Shown here piece by piece: positions 40,633-43,183 of a DNA stretch of 43,183 nt. The DNA is taken from positions 1-43,183 of the forward strand of contig JAGAPO010000061.1 in the NCBI GenBank assembly GCA_017623215.1. Direction: 5' to 3'. Source of the stretch: Lachnospiraceae bacterium (GTDB lineage: Bacteria > Bacillota > Clostridia > Lachnospirales > Lachnospiraceae). Below the pieces are notes generated by a model. The model worked only from the letters and a program-made list of their open reading frames with translations. It was not told the DNA's origin and made no database searches. The first letter of the stretch is position 1, and each line of letters starts with the position of its first letter. The position numbers were made by a program, and so were the translations under genes.

Positions 40633-41502
40633 TTACTTTTTATGTGTAAATGAGATACCGATTATTCTGGGGCCGGCGTTAGCGGCGATTGCGGCGCCTA
40701 TCTGGTAGAGGTCAGCCGGACCGTAGCCGGTCTGCTGCGACATCAGCCTGACAGCCTCCTCCATGCAGGCCGGATCACTTCCGTAGATAATCTCATAAGG
40801 GGATCCGGGTTCCATATCGTCAACTGCCATATCGACAATGCGGGAAATCAGGAGGCGTTCGCCGCGGCATTTGGCAGCGGTGACAATCTCGTTCGCAAAA
40901 ATCTTCATAATAGGCTTCAGATTCAGCCTGTCACCGAGAAAAGCGGCCGCAGAGGGGATTCGACCGGATTTGCCCGCGTATTTTAAGGTGTACATCCCAA
41001 AATAGATCTGACGGCGGGGAAGAATCTCTGCAAGGTAAGTACAGATCTCATCTGCGGACGCCCCATCTTTTTGCATCCTGGCCGCCTGGACAACGGGAGA
41101 GCCGTACAGGGAAGAGTAACCGATTCCGTCAAAGCTGTGAATGCGGATCGTTCCCCGATATTCCGGATACTCGTCAAAGAACTGCTCGATCGCCATCAAA
41201 GAATTGCCGTAAGTAGCGGAACCCTGAGAATTGATCAGGACCAGAATCAGATCGGTCGTTCCGGCCTTGGCTTCCTTCAAATAAAGCTCCTGAAATTCGA
41301 AGGGAGTAATCTGAGCGGTCTTTGGAATCTCGTCGTACTGGTTCATCAGCTCATAGAACCCTTCGTTGTCAAAATCAATTCGGCTGGTGTAGGATTTGTC
41401 TCCAAGCACAACCTGAAAGGGAAGGATCGTAATCCCGTATTTTTGTTCGTCCGCGGAAGAGATATCGCTGGCCGAATCGGTGATAATGTGAATATTACTC
41501 AT
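40633..41502 (-). CDS. DegV family fatty-acid-binding protein
   Basis: The 289-residue protein starts IHIITDSASDIS and has TLKYAGKSGRIPSAAAFLGD followed by LNLKPIM, the DegV family signatures. DegV proteins hold a fatty acid and deliver it to the FakA kinase, for use in phospholipids. No fakA is in the window. AAGGAGAAAAG precedes ATG. The gene lies in a probable operon: rlmCD-like, degV, greA. Confidence 0.95.
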   Translation of the reverse strand: MSNIHIITDSASDISSADEQKYGITILPFQVVLGDKSYTSRIDFDNEGFYELMNQYDEIPKTAQITPFEFQELYLKEAKAGTTDLILVLINSQGSATYGNSLMAIEQFFDEYPEYRGTIRIHSFDGIGYSSLYGSPVVQAARMQKDGASADEICTYLAEILPRRQIYFGMYTLKYAGKSGRIPSAAAFLGDRLNLKPIMKIFANEIVTAAKCRGERLLISRIVDMAVDDMEPGSPYEIIYGSDPACMEEAVRLMSQQTGYGPADLYQIGAAIAANAGPRIIGISFTHKK

Positions 41503-41592
41503 GATCGTTTCTTTTCTCCTTGTGAGTGATATATAATAACGGTTTATGAGGTTTCGTATGCTTACTTATATTTATTTGTCGTTTGTGCTTTC

Positions 41593-43005
41593 TTATGCAC
41601 TGCATTCGGATGACTCTTTGGGCGTCTGATTTTTGCGCAGCAGAACTACCGTCTCGACATGATTTGTTCCGGGGAACATATCAACTGCGCAGCCGCGGAC
41701 CGCCTCGTAGCCGTTGGCGAGGAACACTTCCAGATCCCTTGCCAGACTGGTGGGCTTACAGGATACATATACGATATGTTCGACTCCGTAGGCGATAATC
41801 TTTGGAAGAGCCTTTGGATGGATGCCGTCTCTGGGAGGGTCGAGAATGATAAGATCGGGCTTGTCCTCGATGGTATCAATCACCTTGAGTACGTCACCGG
41901 CGATGAATTCGCAGTTATTCAGATGGTTGAGCGCCGCGTTCTCCCTTGCGGCAAGAACCGCTTCTTCAATTAATTCCACACCGATGACTTTTTTTGCCAC
42001 AGGAGCTAACAGCTGAGCAATCGTTCCGGTTCCGGAGTATAGATCAAAGATCAGCCGTCCGTTCGTCTCACCCGCGTAGCTGCGCACGGTATCATACAGA
42101 ACCTCGGCTCCGAGGGAATTCGTCTGGAAAAAAGAGAACGGGGAGATGCGGAAGGTAAGGCCAAGCAGTTCCTCGTAAAAATAATCCTTTCCATACAGAA
42201 TCTCGGTGGAATCCGCCTGAACGGTATCCGCAGGAGAGTCGTTCACGGAGTGCAGGATTCCGGCAATCGTTCCGGTAAGGGAAAGCTTAGTCAGAGCTGC
42301 AGTAAGCCCTTCAAGCGGCAGAATCTCCTGAGAAGTTGTTACCAGATCAATCAGGATATCTCCGGTCTTAACCGCCCTGCGCACAAGCAGATGACGCAGG
42401 CTTCCCTGATGGGTCTGCTTATGATAATAGGACGTTCCTCTTTCTTTGAAATACGCAAGTACACATACCAAAATCCTGCGGAAGTCCTCGTGTACAATCT
42501 GACAGCCGTTTACCGTGATGATGTCGTAAAAGCTTCCTTTTTTATGGAGTCCGAGAGAGAGGGGGCCATCCTTGTATTCATCGCCGAACGAGAATTCCAT
42601 CTTGTTCCGGTAAGCGTTCTGACAGGGGCTTTTTTTGATTCCCTCAAATACGAATGCGGGGCAGGTCTCTCCTAATGCGTTATCGAGCAGCATTCGAACC
42701 TGCTTTTCTTTGAGCGAAAGCTGAGCCTCGTAGGGAAGTGTGCGCAAAGAGCAGCCGCCGCATTGCCCAAAATGCGGGCAGTCTTTTTCGGTATTCTCAG
42801 CTTCCGAGGGGGTAATTACTTCCAGAAGACGGCCTTCTGCGCGACCCTTTTTGGCCTTGGTTATAGCTAAACGGATGGTCTGCCCTTCCAGGGCATCCTT
42901 GACTGTGACGGTCTGGGGGCCGTCTTCTGTCGTTATGAGGACGCGTCCTTTGTTGGGAAAATCGGTCCGGGTGGTGTAGCCTGTATATTCGGTTCCTTTT
43001 TTCAT
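41593..43005 (-). CDS. rlmD: 23S rRNA (uracil-C5)-methyltransferase, RumA/RlmD (RlmCD) family
   Basis: The 470-residue enzyme has an N-terminal TRAM domain, iron-sulfur cysteines in CPHFGQCGGC, the RumA centre (IFDLYSGTGTIAQLLAP, motif I), LDPPRDGIHPKAL (motif IV) and the catalytic cysteine in YVSCKPTSLARDL. It methylates U1939 (and, in Gram-positives, U747 by the same enzyme, called RlmCD). A single copy in the window cannot tell which. The C-terminus ends SSECSA, which is unusual but harmless. The last six residues lie close to the next gene's leader. Confidence 0.95.
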   Translation of the reverse strand: MKKGTEYTGYTTRTDFPNKGRVLITTEDGPQTVTVKDALEGQTIRLAITKAKKGRAEGRLLEVITPSEAENTEKDCPHFGQCGGCSLRTLPYEAQLSLKEKQVRMLLDNALGETCPAFVFEGIKKSPCQNAYRNKMEFSFGDEYKDGPLSLGLHKKGSFYDIITVNGCQIVHEDFRRILVCVLAYFKERGTSYYHKQTHQGSLRHLLVRRAVKTGDILIDLVTTSQEILPLEGLTAALTKLSLTGTIAGILHSVNDSPADTVQADSTEILYGKDYFYEELLGLTFRISPFSFFQTNSLGAEVLYDTVRSYAGETNGRLIFDLYSGTGTIAQLLAPVAKKVIGVELIEEAVLAARENAALNHLNNCEFIAGDVLKVIDTIEDKPDLIILDPPRDGIHPKALPKIIAYGVEHIVYVSCKPTSLARDLEVFLANGYEAVRGCAVDMFPGTNHVETVVLLRKNQTPKESSECSA

Positions 43006-43183
43006 AATTCAATCCTTTCCAAATGAGGGCGGAGGAGGGAAGGCCGTTTGGTTGGGCTTCGCTCCTTCAGCCCAGACCAAAAGGCCTCTGATCAAGCAAG
43101 CTTGTCAGGGGCGATTCGTCTGGATTGGCTTTGCTGCCGGGGGTACGGTCGGAGTCCGCGAAGAAACCTGTCGGTTTCTCCGC
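43006..43183. other. Window-end intergenic region, several small hairpins
   Basis: No gene is supported here. It holds the upstream region of the RlmD gene. GGGCT (43057-43061) can pair with AGCCC (43069-43073), and AGAAACC (43163-43169) pairs with GGTTTCT (43174-43180). CCTCTGA and TCAGGGG around 43084-43114 can also pair. These may form an RNA element, but no family was recognised and the window ends here. Confidence 0.4.

Noticed and set aside
1..43183. tRNA or rRNA genes
   Set aside because: No intergenic stretch showed a cloverleaf with a T-loop (GTTCRANYC) or rRNA-like sequence on reading; a tRNA scan was not possible here.

Overview
The window looks like a chromosomal segment of an anaerobic Firmicute of class Clostridia, most likely family Lachnospiraceae. 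This is inferred from protein family content and gene order, not from a database search. Supporting points are an Rpn-type nuclease with a C-terminal charged repeat, a RACo-like ferredoxin/ASKHA protein, the order rex-acpS-nnr-alr-mazF-hemolysin, the split ThrE exporter, a DUF1836 protein, and strong Shine-Dalgarno sites with many near-consensus sigma-A promoters. No rRNA, tRNA, CRISPR array, intact transposon or prophage was seen.

Layout. 0.3-7.5 kb (rightward): an Rpn nuclease, a corrinoid-activator-like iron-sulfur protein, two adjacent M14/aspartoacylase-family paralogues (the second has lost its predicted catalytic residues), a PrsA-like lipoprotein, and the AzlCD branched-chain amino acid exporter. 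7.5-15.7 kb: rpsO with a structured leader, a glycosidase remnant, a MATE pump, then a housekeeping cluster: rex (redox sensing), acpS (lipid synthesis), nnr (NAD(P)H repair), alr (D-alanine), a MazF toxin without a recognisable antitoxin, and a CNNM/CBS protein. 15.8-19.6 kb: a split threonine/serine exporter, a histidine phosphatase, rlmH, a 17-bp tandem repeat and a GNAT enzyme. 19.7-22.1 kb: a complete polar amino acid ABC importer whose ATPase gene carries an in-frame amber codon near its 5' end. 22.2-27.1 kb: an AEC carrier (leftward), a GNAT-SGNH hydrolase fusion and a leftward aminopeptidase P.

27.2-28.9 kb is an accessory patch: a zinc-dependent phospholipase C-like protein followed by at least three broken or recombined genes, including a chimera that appears to join the start of a YafY/WYL-type regulator to the C-terminal part of a GyrI-like protein. 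29-34.8 kb: gtrA, an RlmI-like methyltransferase, pheA, a membrane-anchored HtrA protease behind four 11-bp direct repeats, and a lone NMT1-type binding lipoprotein. 34.9-43 kb: a small Cys/acid-rich membrane protein, pcrA, divergent DUF1836, yerC, dCMP deaminase, a large structured intergenic element, then greA, degV and a RumA-type methyltransferase, all leftward.

Most of the window is core metabolism, RNA modification and transport. The points that most deserve follow-up are the enzyme/pseudoenzyme M14 pair, the interrupted ABC ATPase, the chimeric gene patch at 28 kb, the htrA operator-like repeats, the branched RNA-like element at 40 kb and the GNAT-SGNH fusion.
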